Program-made: the position numbers and the translations under genes | Source: Sphingomonadaceae bacterium | GTDB lineage: Bacteria > Pseudomonadota > Alphaproteobacteria > Sphingomonadales > Sphingomonadaceae | DNA length: 17,931 nt | Direction: 5' to 3' | NCBI GenBank assembly: GCA_009923795.1 | Contig: RFSU01000023.1 | Location: forward strand, 1 to 17,931 | Shown: in pieces, positions 7,138-15,133 of the stretch | How the letters are laid out: every line of letters starts with the position of its first letter | Position numbering within the stretch: position 1 is the stretch's first letter | The notes under the pieces: generated by a model | Databases searched by the model: none | Told to the model about the DNA's origin: nothing | The model's input: the letters and a program-made list of their open reading frames with translations, nothing else

Positions 7138-9816
7138 ATGTCTGTCGCCAAGCTGAACGAAGCCTTATCCCGCGCTGAACGCCATGCCCCCCATCTGCGC
7201 CAGCTGATGGGGCAGCATATTGCGGTGCGTGATCTTTTGGCGGCAGGAGACCTTAATGCCGCGCTTGCTTTGCCAGACCGGGATTATGATCCCGACATGC
7301 CCGTTGGTCAGGCGCTGCGTCGGGCCAAGGGACAATTGGCGCTGGCCGTTGCGATTGGCGACCTGTCGGGCATGCTGGATCTCGAAGGCGTGACGCTGGC
7401 CCTGTCCGACTTTGCCGATACCGCACTCGACCGCGCAATTGCGGCCGCCATTTCGGAATATCAGCCCGGCGCCCCGGCCATCGGCCTTGCCGCCATTGCG
7501 CTTGGCAAACATGGCAGCCGAGAGCTGAACTATTCGTCCGACATCGACCCCATATTGATCTTTGATCCTGAAACCCTGCCCTGCCGCGCCCGCGACGAAC
7601 CCGTGGAGGCGGCAGTCCGCATGGGGCGGCGCATTGTGGAACTGATGCAGGCCCGCACCGAACATGGCTATGTGTTCCGTATCGACCTGCGCCTTCGGCC
7701 AACACCTGAAGTCACACCCATCGTGATGCCGGTGGATGCCGCCATCACTTATTATGAGTCGCAAGCTGTCGCTTGGGAGCGGGCGGCCTTCATCCGGGCG
7801 CGCGCCTGTTCGGGCGATCTCAGGCTCGGCCAATATTTCACCCAGGCGATGCGACCCTTTGTCTGGCGGCGCGGACTGGATTTTGGGGCGATCCGTGACA
7901 TTCGGGCCATGTCGCACCGGATCCGTGATCATTATGCGCAAGGCCAGCGTTTCGGCCCCGGCTTTGACCTGAAGCGGGGTCGCGGCGGGATAAGAGAATG
8001 TGAATTTTTTGCCCAAATCCACCAGCTGATCCATGGCGGGCGGGATGCAGATTTGCGTGCACCCTCGACGATTGCAGCCCTCGGCGCACTTGCCGCCGCA
8101 GGCCATATCCCGGCAGATACGGCCGAGACCCTGTCCCATGCCTATCGTCGCTATCGGGAAATTGAACATCGCCTGCAAATGGTCGATGATCAACAAACCC
8201 ATAGCCTGCCGCGCGATGCAGATGCCCTTGATAATGTGGCGCAGCTCGCCGGGCTGAACGATGGGCAGGCCCTTCTCGCAGCGCTTGCGCCCGACATCGC
8301 GGCCGTTGGCACACTCTATGACAGCCTAGACGGGCCGGAACGCCCCTCCCTCCCAAGCCAAGAGGAAGCGCTGGAAACGGCCTTGCGCGCAGCAGGTTTT
8401 GCAGACCCCAGCCCTGCCATGCAGCGCATTCAGCATTGGCGCAGCGGCGCGGTGCGGGCGGTGCGGACGCCCGCCGCGCATGAGGCTTTGGAGGCGGTTC
8501 TGCCGCAGCTGATCGAGGGGCTAGGTCATGCGCCAGATCCGCTGACCGCAATCAACCAATTTTCAACCATTGTGGAACGCCTGCCCAGCGCGATTAATCT
8601 TTTCCGCCTGCTCGAAGCGCGGCCCGCTTTGCTCGCCATGCTGGCCGATATCCTGTGTCATGCCCCCACATTGGCCGAACAATTGGGCCAGCGCCCCGCA
8701 ATGCTCGACCGCTTGATTGATGCCTCTGCCTTTGACCCGCCGGGCAGCGTTGATGACATTTGCGGCCTGTTGTTCGGCGGGGAGACGCTGGAAGACACGC
8801 TGGATCATGTCCGCCGCCTTGTCGGGGAAATGCGCTTTGCACTTGGCGTGCAACTTGTTGGTGGGGCGCAAGATGCGCTCACTGTGGCGGGCGGCTATGC
8901 CCGCATTGCCGAAGCTGCGATCTGCGTGATTGCTGACGCCACCATTGCCGAATTTGAAAAGACGCATGGCCGTGTGCCGGGGGGCGAACTGGTCATCCTC
9001 GCTTTGGGCCGCTTGGGTGGGGCAGAATTGACCCACGCGTCTGACCTAGACCTGATTTACCTGTTTACAGGGGATTTTTCCGCCACATCCGACGGCGAAA
9101 AACCTTTAGGCGCGGTGCATTATTTCAATCGGCTCAGCCAGCGCGTGACCAATGGCTTGTCCGTGCCGACAGCGGCAGGTGCGCTTTACGATGTGGACAC
9201 GCGCCTACGCCCCTCTGGCAGTGATGGGCCGCTTGCCATCTCGCTGGAAAGTTTTGCCAGATACCAGCGGGAAAATGCCTGGACTTGGGAGCATATGGCC
9301 CTGACCCGCGCGCGGCCCGTTTATGGATCGCCCAGCGCCCAAGCAGCGACGCAGACCATTATCACCTCTGTTCTGACAGCCCCGCGAGACCGGGCGCAGC
9401 TGATCACCGATGCGGCCAAGATGCGCCGCGATATGGCAGCGCATAAGCCGCCTTTGGGGCCATTGGATGTCAAGCTGGCATCGGGCGGGCTGGTGGATCT
9501 GGAATTTCTAACCCATGTCCTTCAGCTGGCGCATAACAAGGGCCTGACCCCGTCACTGGGCACAGCGATTGCGCAGCTTGCGGCAGAAGGCCTGTTGTCC
9601 AGCGAGATGCAGCAGGCCCATGCCTTGCTGACGCGCACTTTGGTTGCTGTGCGCCTGATGGCCCCCAGCCTCGGCCTGCCAAGTGCCGTTACCCGGCCCG
9701 TTATTGCCCAGGCCTGTGGCGCGCAGAATTGGCCAGACCTGCTTGCGCAGCTGGAAACTGTGCGGCAGAGCGTGGCGAGAGAGTGGGGATCCGTTATCGC
9801 CATAAAAGGACAATGA
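7138..9816 (+). CDS. glnE: Bifunctional glutamine synthetase adenylyltransferase/adenylyl-removing enzyme
   Basis: GlnE adenylylates glutamine synthetase to switch it off under nitrogen excess and removes AMP when nitrogen is scarce, under PII control. From ATG 7138 the product has 892 residues. The N-terminal adenylyl-removing nucleotidyltransferase domain carries GKHGSRELNYSSDID with Asp135 and Asp137. The C-terminal adenylylating domain carries ALGRLGGAELTHASDLDL with Asp636 and Asp638. Each is followed by a PII-uridylyltransferase-like helical domain, and both active sites look intact. The frame is open back to 7069, but that part overlaps the entericidin gene; ATG 7129 is an alternative. 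No ribosome binding site precedes either ATG. Bcp starts two bases after the stop. It is slightly shorter than the 946-residue E. coli enzyme. Confidence 0.95.
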   Translation: MSVAKLNEALSRAERHAPHLRQLMGQHIAVRDLLAAGDLNAALALPDRDYDPDMPVGQALRRAKGQLALAVAIGDLSGMLDLEGVTLALSDFADTALDRAIAAAISEYQPGAPAIGLAAIALGKHGSRELNYSSDIDPILIFDPETLPCRARDEPVEAAVRMGRRIVELMQARTEHGYVFRIDLRLRPTPEVTPIVMPVDAAITYYESQAVAWERAAFIRARACSGDLRLGQYFTQAMRPFVWRRGLDFGAIRDIRAMSHRIRDHYAQGQRFGPGFDLKRGRGGIRECEFFAQIHQLIHGGRDADLRAPSTIAALGALAAAGHIPADTAETLSHAYRRYREIEHRLQMVDDQQTHSLPRDADALDNVAQLAGLNDGQALLAALAPDIAAVGTLYDSLDGPERPSLPSQEEALETALRAAGFADPSPAMQRIQHWRSGAVRAVRTPAAHEALEAVLPQLIEGLGHAPDPLTAINQFSTIVERLPSAINLFRLLEARPALLAMLADILCHAPTLAEQLGQRPAMLDRLIDASAFDPPGSVDDICGLLFGGETLEDTLDHVRRLVGEMRFALGVQLVGGAQDALTVAGGYARIAEAAICVIADATIAEFEKTHGRVPGGELVILALGRLGGAELTHASDLDLIYLFTGDFSATSDGEKPLGAVHYFNRLSQRVTNGLSVPTAAGALYDVDTRLRPSGSDGPLAISLESFARYQRENAWTWEHMALTRARPVYGSPSAQAATQTIITSVLTAPRDRAQLITDAAKMRRDMAAHKPPLGPLDVKLASGGLVDLEFLTHVLQLAHNKGLTPSLGTAIAQLAAEGLLSSEMQQAHALLTRTLVAVRLMAPSLGLPSAVTRPVIAQACGAQNWPDLLAQLETVRQSVAREWGSVIAIKGQ

Positions 9817-9817
9817 C

Positions 9818-10276
9818 ATGTTAAAAGACGGCAGCCCCGCGCCCGATGCGCGTTTTGAAACAGCCGAAGGCCCGGCCTCGATCAAGGAGTATGCGGGCCG
9901 CAAGCTGGTGCTATATTTCTACCCCAAGGACGACACATCAGGCTGCACGCGTGAGGCGCAGGATTTCACAGCTCTTGCTGGTGAGTTTGCCGCCGCAGGC
10001 GCGGCCATTGTCGGCATTTCAAAGGATAGCGTCGCCAGCCACAAAAAATTTCAGGCCAAATATGATCTGAAAGTCGCACTTGGCAGCGATGCCGAAGGCG
10101 GCGTGTGCGAGGCCTTTGGCACTTGGGTCGAAAAGGCGATGTACGGCCGCAAATATATGGGCATTGAGCGCGCGACCTTCTTGATCGGCGCAGATGGCAT
10201 GATCGCGCGCATCTGGCGCAAGGTGAAAGTGCCCGGCCATGCCGCTGAGGTGCTGGAGGCCGCAAAGGCGCTTTGA
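9818..10276 (+). CDS. bcp: Thioredoxin-dependent peroxiredoxin (Bcp/PrxQ)
   Basis: This cytosolic peroxidase reduces hydrogen peroxide and organic hydroperoxides. The 152 residues form one thioredoxin fold. The peroxidatic motif is PKDDTSGCTREAQDF with Cys43. The second cysteine of the common PrxQ pattern, five residues later, is replaced by Gln48. The only other cysteine is Cys97 in GGVCEAFGTW, which lines up with Cys99 of E. coli Bcp. So the enzyme either works as a one-Cys form or uses Cys97 or an external thiol. AAAGGA seven bases upstream supports the ATG. It lies two bases after glnE and abuts the DUF455 gene. Confidence 0.95.
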   Translation: MLKDGSPAPDARFETAEGPASIKEYAGRKLVLYFYPKDDTSGCTREAQDFTALAGEFAAAGAAIVGISKDSVASHKKFQAKYDLKVALGSDAEGGVCEAFGTWVEKAMYGRKYMGIERATFLIGADGMIARIWRKVKVPGHAAEVLEAAKAL

Positions 10277-10287
10277 CCCCTGTCAGC

Positions 10288-11112
10288 ATGACCAGCATAG
10301 CACGCGCCATAGCCTCGGTTTTGGGGACGGCGGAGCCGCGCGAGAAGGTGCTGCGCGCACGGCAGGTGGCGCGCGACTGGCGCTTAGGGCGGCTCACACA
10401 TCACTTTGATGTGACCATGCCCAGCCGGCCTGCGCGGCCAGCGCATCCCCCGCTTTTGGCCCCAACACAGATGCCCGCGCGCAGGCGGGCCGGATCCATT
10501 GCCGGTCGGATCGCGCTGCTCCATGCCTTTGCCCATATCGAATTTTCGGCCATTGATCTGGCCTTTGACATGGCGGGACGTTTTGGCGCGGATCAGCCCA
10601 AAGACTTTGTCGACGATTGGCTGTCGGTTGGCGCGGATGAGGCGATGCACTTCATGCTTTTGGAACGGCGCCTCGCCAGCTTTGGCAGCCATTATGGTGC
10701 GCTGCCCGCGCATGACGGACTTTGGGAGTCAGCGGCAGAAACCTCGGGCGATGTGCTCGCTCGGCTCGCCATTGTCCCGATGGTGTTGGAGGCGCGCGGG
10801 CTGGATGTCAGCCCCGCCACAATCGACCGACTGGCCGCCATGGGCGATGCGCGCAGTGCGCAGATTCTCACCCGCATTTATACCGACGAAATCCGTCATG
10901 TCGGCTTTGGGTCTAAATGGTTCCAGATTATATGCGAATCATCTGGCCTTGTTGCGCCGAATCATTGGCAAATGCTCGTGAAACGGCACTTTCGCGGGCC
11001 GCTTAAGCCTCCATTTAACGACTCAGCCCGTCTTAGCGCCGGTTTAACGCGGGACTATTATGGCGGCCTTGATCCCGCGGATCGGATTGAGCATGCCCCT
11101 GTTCGACGGTGA
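10288..11112 (+). CDS. DUF455 ferritin-like protein
   Basis: From ATG 10288 the product has 274 residues, mostly helical. It carries the pattern of a four-helix diiron protein: Glu85 in AHIEFSAID, Glu118-x-x-His121 in DEAMHFMLLERR, Glu168 in VLEARG, and Glu201-x-x-His204 in DEIRHVGFG. These six residues are the expected metal ligands of ferritin-like oxygenases and oxidases. The reaction is not known for this family. A TTG start at 10273 that overlaps the bcp stop is possible; the ATG is preferred because it is the stronger codon and the family usually begins about here. The end overlaps a possible upstream start of the M23 gene by four bases, suggesting an operon running from glnE. Confidence 0.85.
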   Translation: MTSIARAIASVLGTAEPREKVLRARQVARDWRLGRLTHHFDVTMPSRPARPAHPPLLAPTQMPARRRAGSIAGRIALLHAFAHIEFSAIDLAFDMAGRFGADQPKDFVDDWLSVGADEAMHFMLLERRLASFGSHYGALPAHDGLWESAAETSGDVLARLAIVPMVLEARGLDVSPATIDRLAAMGDARSAQILTRIYTDEIRHVGFGSKWFQIICESSGLVAPNHWQMLVKRHFRGPLKPPFNDSARLSAGLTRDYYGGLDPADRIEHAPVRR

Positions 11113-11162
11113 TCCGGAGACTATCCGACCACCAAAACGGGCTTAATTCGGGGGTTTTCTTC

Positions 11163-11942
11163 ATGGCGCTTTTGTCGGTTTCGACAATGCCCAACAGGCT
11201 GGAGCGGGATGGCGGATTTATCCGCGCGTCGTCGCGCATTGCCAGCCAAATGGGTGCGCGCGGCATGACTCGCTTGATGAGCTTGTTGATGGCTTTGGCC
11301 GCTTTTGCTTTTGTGGCAACGCCAGCAGCAGCCCAACAGGCCAATAAGGCACCGGCCGTAGGTGGCCCCTTCTCCTCGGTTGCGCCTGCCAACTCTTCTG
11401 ACAAAGCCGATCCTCAGTTTCGCGCCTTGTTCAACAGCTGGAAGAAGCTCGACACCAAGGCGCAGGCCTTTGTCGCTATTCCATCGTCCAAGCCCGTGAC
11501 TCTGCCGATTTCGCTGTCGAGCGGCTTTGGCGTTCGGTCTGATCCTTTCCGCGGTGGTGCTGCGATGCATTCCGGCGTTGATATTCCCGGCCCCGTCGGC
11601 ACACCCATTTATGCAACTGCAGATGGCATTGTGGGCCGCACCGGTTGGGTCGGCGGCTATGGCAATCTGGTTGAGATTGATCATGGCGGCGCGATCCAGA
11701 CGCGCTATGGCCACCTCTCCTCCATCATCGCCACAGTCGGCAGCCGCGTAAAGCGCGGCCAGTTGATTGGCCTGATGGGGTCCACCGGTCGCTCCACAGG
11801 CAGCCATCTTCATTATGAAGTGCGCTTGGAAGGCCGGGCGGTGAACCCAACTCCGTTCCTGCGCACCGACAGCTATTTGCTGGCGATGGAACGTCGTGCT
11901 TCTGGAAATGTTGCACTTGGCGGCCCGGCGAAGGCCGAATAA
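11163..11942 (+). CDS. M23 (LytM-type) metallopeptidase, probably exported
   Basis: The product has 259 residues from ATG 11163. A catalytically complete LytM domain lies at about 120-235. The zinc and catalytic residues are visible: His136 and Asp140 in MHSGVD, His184 in YGHL, and His215-x-His217 in HLHYE. Such enzymes cut peptidoglycan cross-links or, in mutated form, activate amidases; here the site looks active. A hydrophobic segment ending in ATPAAAQQ (about 40-59) is a good signal peptide. The start is uncertain: ATGs at residues 30 and 35 would place that segment at the N-terminus, while a GTG at 11109 would overlap DUF455. A GGGGG run about seven bases upstream favours 11163 slightly. 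No terminator is visible after it. Confidence 0.87.
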   Translation: MALLSVSTMPNRLERDGGFIRASSRIASQMGARGMTRLMSLLMALAAFAFVATPAAAQQANKAPAVGGPFSSVAPANSSDKADPQFRALFNSWKKLDTKAQAFVAIPSSKPVTLPISLSSGFGVRSDPFRGGAAMHSGVDIPGPVGTPIYATADGIVGRTGWVGGYGNLVEIDHGGAIQTRYGHLSSIIATVGSRVKRGQLIGLMGSTGRSTGSHLHYEVRLEGRAVNPTPFLRTDSYLLAMERRASGNVALGGPAKAE

Positions 11943-11963
11943 TCTGAAGGTCGCAGGCGCTGC

Positions 11964-11992
11964 TTGCCGCGCCGCTCTCCCCCGCCTATCTA
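11964..11992 (+). promoter_or_regulatory. Candidate promoter of erpA
   Basis: TTGCCG at 11964-11969 and TATCTA at 11987-11992 are spaced by 17 bases. The -10 element ends six bases before ATG 11999, so transcription would begin at or within a base of the start codon, and no ribosome binding site is present. This fits a leaderless mRNA. The hexamers are only moderate matches. Confidence 0.35.
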
Positions 11993-11998
11993 AGTCCT

Positions 11999-12325
11999 AT
12001 GCACCAAGTTGATCTGACACCAAGCGCTGCGGCGCGTGTGGCCGCAATTGCGGCCAAACAGGGCAAGCCTGCCATCCTGCGCCTCTCGGTTGATGGCGGG
12101 GGCTGTTCGGGCTTTCAATATCGCTTTGGACTTGCCGATGCGGTGGAGGCAGAAGATCTGGTGTCGCAAACCGATGGGGTGACGCTGGTCGTCGATCCGA
12201 TCAGCCTTGATCTGGTCGATGGGGCGGCCGTGGATTATGTAGAGTCACTCGGCGGCGCAGCCTTTCGCGTGACCAACCCCAATGCAGCGTCCGGATGCGG
12301 ATGCGGCGCCAGCTTTTCCGTCTGA
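11999..12325 (+). CDS. erpA: Iron-sulfur cluster insertion protein (ErpA/HesB type)
   Basis: A-type carriers pass Fe-S clusters from the assembly scaffold to apo-proteins. The 108-residue product has one HesB/IscA domain with the three conserved cysteines: Cys36 in GGGCSGFQY and Cys100 and Cys102 in SGCGCGASF near the C-terminus. The ErpA/IscA-like subgroup cannot be fixed by motif alone, but GGGCSGF with a terminal CGCG and the solitary setting favour ErpA. It is followed by xthA after nine bases, so the two are probably co-transcribed. Confidence 0.92.
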   Translation: MHQVDLTPSAAARVAAIAAKQGKPAILRLSVDGGGCSGFQYRFGLADAVEAEDLVSQTDGVTLVVDPISLDLVDGAAVDYVESLGGAAFRVTNPNAASGCGCGASFSV

Positions 12326-12334
12326 CGCACCGGC

Positions 12335-13105
12335 ATGCGGATTGCCACCTTCAACGTGAATGGCATCAAAGCCCGCCTGCCCCGCCTGATCGAATGGCTG
12401 GAGGAGCAGAAGCCCGATATTGTCTGCCTGCAAGAGCTGAAATCCAGCGATGACACCCTGCCCATCGCCGATATTGCGGCGGCTGGATATCATGGCGTGT
12501 GGCATGGCCAAAAAGGCTTTAACGGCGTTGCCATATTGGCGCGCGGGGACATGCCCGTAGAGGTGCAACGCGGCCTTGGCGGCGACCCTGAAGATGATCA
12601 CAGCCGTTATATTGAGGCCGATATTTTCGGCCTGCGGGTAGCCTCTATCTATCTGCCCAATGGCAATCCACAGCCGGGGCCAAAATTTGACTATAAGCTG
12701 AAATGGTTTGACCGGCTTCATACACGCGCTGCAGAGCTCATGGCGCTTGAAATTCCGCTGGTGCTGGCGGGCGATTATAATGTCATCCCAACCAATGCCG
12801 ACATCGCCAACCCCCGGTCGATGATGGACGATGCCTTGATGCAGCCGGAAAGCCGGGCGGCCTTTCGCAGGCTTTCCATGCTTGGCCTGACCGACGCGCT
12901 CGAGGCCCGCCACCCCAAGGCTGGGCTTTGGACATTTTGGGATTATCAGGCCGGTGCTTGGCAGCGCGATTCTGGCTTTCGGATCGACCATCTCATGCTG
13001 TCCCCTGAAGCCGCAGACAGGCTGCGCGATGCGGGCGTGGATAAGGACTATAGGGGCCGGGAAAAGGCCAGCGACCACGCGCCGACTTGGATCGACCTGA
13101 ATTGA
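12335..13105 (+). CDS. xthA: Exodeoxyribonuclease III
   Basis: This Mg-dependent nuclease cleaves at abasic sites and trims 3' blocking groups in base excision repair. The 256 residues fill one endonuclease/exonuclease/phosphatase fold. Catalytic residues are visible: Asn7 in TFNVNGIKARL, Glu34 in CLQELK, Asp147 and Asn149 in GDYNV, and Asp247 and His248 in ASDHAPTW. The length and the WTFWDYQ phrase match the ExoIII branch rather than other EEP proteins. The stop overlaps the start of the alpha/beta hydrolase as TTGA. Confidence 0.95.
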   Translation: MRIATFNVNGIKARLPRLIEWLEEQKPDIVCLQELKSSDDTLPIADIAAAGYHGVWHGQKGFNGVAILARGDMPVEVQRGLGGDPEDDHSRYIEADIFGLRVASIYLPNGNPQPGPKFDYKLKWFDRLHTRAAELMALEIPLVLAGDYNVIPTNADIANPRSMMDDALMQPESRAAFRRLSMLGLTDALEARHPKAGLWTFWDYQAGAWQRDSGFRIDHLMLSPEAADRLRDAGVDKDYRGREKASDHAPTWIDLN

Positions 13106-13863
13106 CGAGCGCGCAATCGCCGCTTGTGTATCTGCATGGTCTGCCGGGGTCTCCGGATGAAGTGAAGCTCATCTGCGGCGCACCGTCGCGGTTTTTTGCG
13201 CCCAATCTTCGGGATGGTGCGCTCGACCCGCAAATCACGGCGCAATTTGGCATCCAACCCGTCACACTGATTGGATTTTCATTGGGCGCGTTTCGCGCGC
13301 TGCGCTTTGCAGCCGACCATCCGGAAGGGGTTGCGCATCTCCACCTGATTGCGCCTGCCGCCCCCTTGGAGCTTGGCGATTTTCTGGACCAGATGGCGGG
13401 TGGGCCGATTTTTCGGATGGCGCGCGACCACCCCAAATTATTTCGTCTTGTTACCCGGCTGCAAACATTGGCGTCACGGATCGCCCCTGAGTTTTTTGCT
13501 GCCCAGATTTTCGCCCGTGCGCAGGGCGGGGACACTGCCCTGAAAGCCAAGGCCGGCTTTCTTCGAGACTGGGGCCATATCGCCCGCCAGTGTCTGGCGG
13601 ACGGCGCGCAGGCCTATCGAGACGAGATAACCGCCTATGTGGCCCCTTGGGCGGAGCTCCTGAGCCGGGTGCAGACACCCACCAGCATTTGGTATGGAGG
13701 TGCGGACAATTGGACGCCGCCCGTCATGGCAGAGGCGCTGATCAAAAAACTCCCTATTCCCCCTCAGGTGCGCCGTATCGAAAACGCATCACATTATTCA
13801 ACGCTAGCGGCGGCGCTGGCGCAGATCACAGCGCCTTATCGTACAGCCAATAATCCTTGTTGA
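13102..13863 (+). CDS. Alpha/beta hydrolase
   Basis: The product has 253 residues from a TTG start that overlaps the xthA stop (TTGA); another TTG at 13087 is possible. It shows a full catalytic triad: nucleophile Ser60 in GFSLGAF, Asp202 in YGGADNWTPP, and His231 in NASHYSTL, with an HGLPGSP oxyanion-hole loop near residue 12. The substrate cannot be read from the sequence; small esters or lactones are typical. Its last 38 bases overlap the 3' end of the minus-strand GNAT gene. The TTG start and absence of a ribosome binding site suggest translation coupled to xthA. Confidence 0.8.
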   Translation: MTSAQSPLVYLHGLPGSPDEVKLICGAPSRFFAPNLRDGALDPQITAQFGIQPVTLIGFSLGAFRALRFAADHPEGVAHLHLIAPAAPLELGDFLDQMAGGPIFRMARDHPKLFRLVTRLQTLASRIAPEFFAAQIFARAQGGDTALKAKAGFLRDWGHIARQCLADGAQAYRDEITAYVAPWAELLSRVQTPTSIWYGGADNWTPPVMAEALIKKLPIPPQVRRIENASHYSTLAAALAQITAPYRTANNPC

Positions 13864-14983
13864 TGTGGCTATCAATGGCCTCAGCAATCGCGTTCATCCC
13901 CTGATTATCATCGAGAATCCAGCCAATCTCCCCGCGGCTTGCGCCATAATGGGCCGTGGCGTTGCGGCGAATATATTCAATCATCATAAACGCCAATTGG
14001 CTGGCCATACGGGAAGATTGAAGCCGCTTGACCACACCCATCAGCGGCACCCGCATGGTGCGCACCTGCGGCCGCCGCAGCCACCACAGCAGCTTGGCCC
14101 AATTAAAGGGGAGAAGCGTGCCGCCAAAGCTCACCAGCTTTTCATTAATGTCAGGCAACACCAACATGAAGGCAACGGGTTCCCCATCATATTCGGCGAT
14201 CATGATGAGGTCTTCATACACAAGCGGCTTTAGCTTTTTGCCGACATAGCCAATTTCCGCATCGGTCAGCGGCACAAAGCCCCAATTGTCGCTCCAAGCA
14301 TCATTGAGAATACCCAGAATAAGCGCCGCTTCTTCATCAAACCGCGCCTTACTCACCGGGCGGATGCGAATACGGGCATTGCGCTCTCCGGCCGAGACAA
14401 TCCGCTGCACCAGCTCTGGAAAGCCATTTGAGATATCGACGTCCCATGTGCGCAGCGACTTTGCAAAGCGATAGCCCGCGGCTTCAATCCAGCCCTGATA
14501 AGCCGCCGCATTATGGCCCATCATCACGGTTGGGGGATGGTCAAATCCTTTGACCAGCAGGCCAGGCTCATCCCAGATGGAAATTGACAACGGCCCCAGT
14601 GCACGTGTCATACCCTTGGCGCGCAACCAATCTTCCGCGGTCGCAATGAGGGCCTGGGCGACCTCTGCATCTTCTGCTTCAAATAGACCCCAATTGCCCG
14701 TGCCCGGCCCCATGCCCTGTTCGGCAGGCTGAGTGAGAGCCAGATGATCAATATGCGCCGAAATACGGCCAACAACTTGGCCTGCCCGCTCTGCAAGAAA
14801 AAGCTGCGCCTCGCCATGGCCAAACCAAGGGTTTTTGCCGGGCGTCAGCAGGCCGTGCACTTCATCCTTGAGCGGGGGGACCCAGTTCGGATCATCCGCA
14901 TAAAGCCGAAAGGGCAGATCGACAAAGGCAACCCGGTCTGCCTTTGACTGAACAGGACGAATGTTAAAACTGATCTGGGTCAC
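13826..14983 (-). CDS. Large GNAT-fold N-acyltransferase-like protein
   Basis: The 385-residue product starts at a GTG with GAGGAC about nine bases upstream. The N-terminal part holds the family phrase YADDPNWVPPLKDEV (about 29-43), NPWFGHGEAQLFLAE and a GNAT acyl-CoA segment GQVVGRISAHIDH. A linker with GPLSISIWDEPGLLVKGFD and a second GNAT-like half follow. Proteins of this type are widespread and usually annotated as hypothetical or GNAT acyltransferase. The bacterial ceramide synthase of Caulobacter is also described as an acyl-CoA N-acyltransferase of about this size, so a lipid role is possible but unproven here. It is divergent from a fatty acid desaturase across 150 bases. Confidence 0.75.
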   Translation of the reverse strand: MTQISFNIRPVQSKADRVAFVDLPFRLYADDPNWVPPLKDEVHGLLTPGKNPWFGHGEAQLFLAERAGQVVGRISAHIDHLALTQPAEQGMGPGTGNWGLFEAEDAEVAQALIATAEDWLRAKGMTRALGPLSISIWDEPGLLVKGFDHPPTVMMGHNAAAYQGWIEAAGYRFAKSLRTWDVDISNGFPELVQRIVSAGERNARIRIRPVSKARFDEEAALILGILNDAWSDNWGFVPLTDAEIGYVGKKLKPLVYEDLIMIAEYDGEPVAFMLVLPDINEKLVSFGGTLLPFNWAKLLWWLRRPQVRTMRVPLMGVVKRLQSSRMASQLAFMMIEYIRRNATAHYGASRGEIGWILDDNQGMNAIAEAIDSHINKDYWLYDKAL

Positions 14984-15133
14984 TGATTAATGTCCTCTGC
15001 CACCCCAATAATGGCTGCCAAGTCTCGCCTTCCCAAAGGCTTGTCAAGGCGGCGCATGAATATGGCCTGCGGAGTGTCGCCATCATCCTGCCATGTTGAT
15101 CGGCTTTATCGAACGTGAGACATAGGACAAGTT
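14984..15133. promoter_or_regulatory. Divergent intergenic region between the GNAT and desaturase genes
   Basis: These 150 bases separate two divergent starts. The minus-strand side has GAGGAC before the GNAT GTG, and the plus-strand side has AGGACA shortly before the desaturase ATG. Promoters for both genes are expected here, but I see no hexamer pair strong enough to call and no clear operator palindrome. A 33-codon open frame from 15011 has no support. Confidence 0.4.

Noticed and set aside
15011..15112. Small plus-strand frame upstream of the desaturase
   Set aside because: It has 33 codons, no ribosome binding site and no recognisable sequence; it is probably chance.
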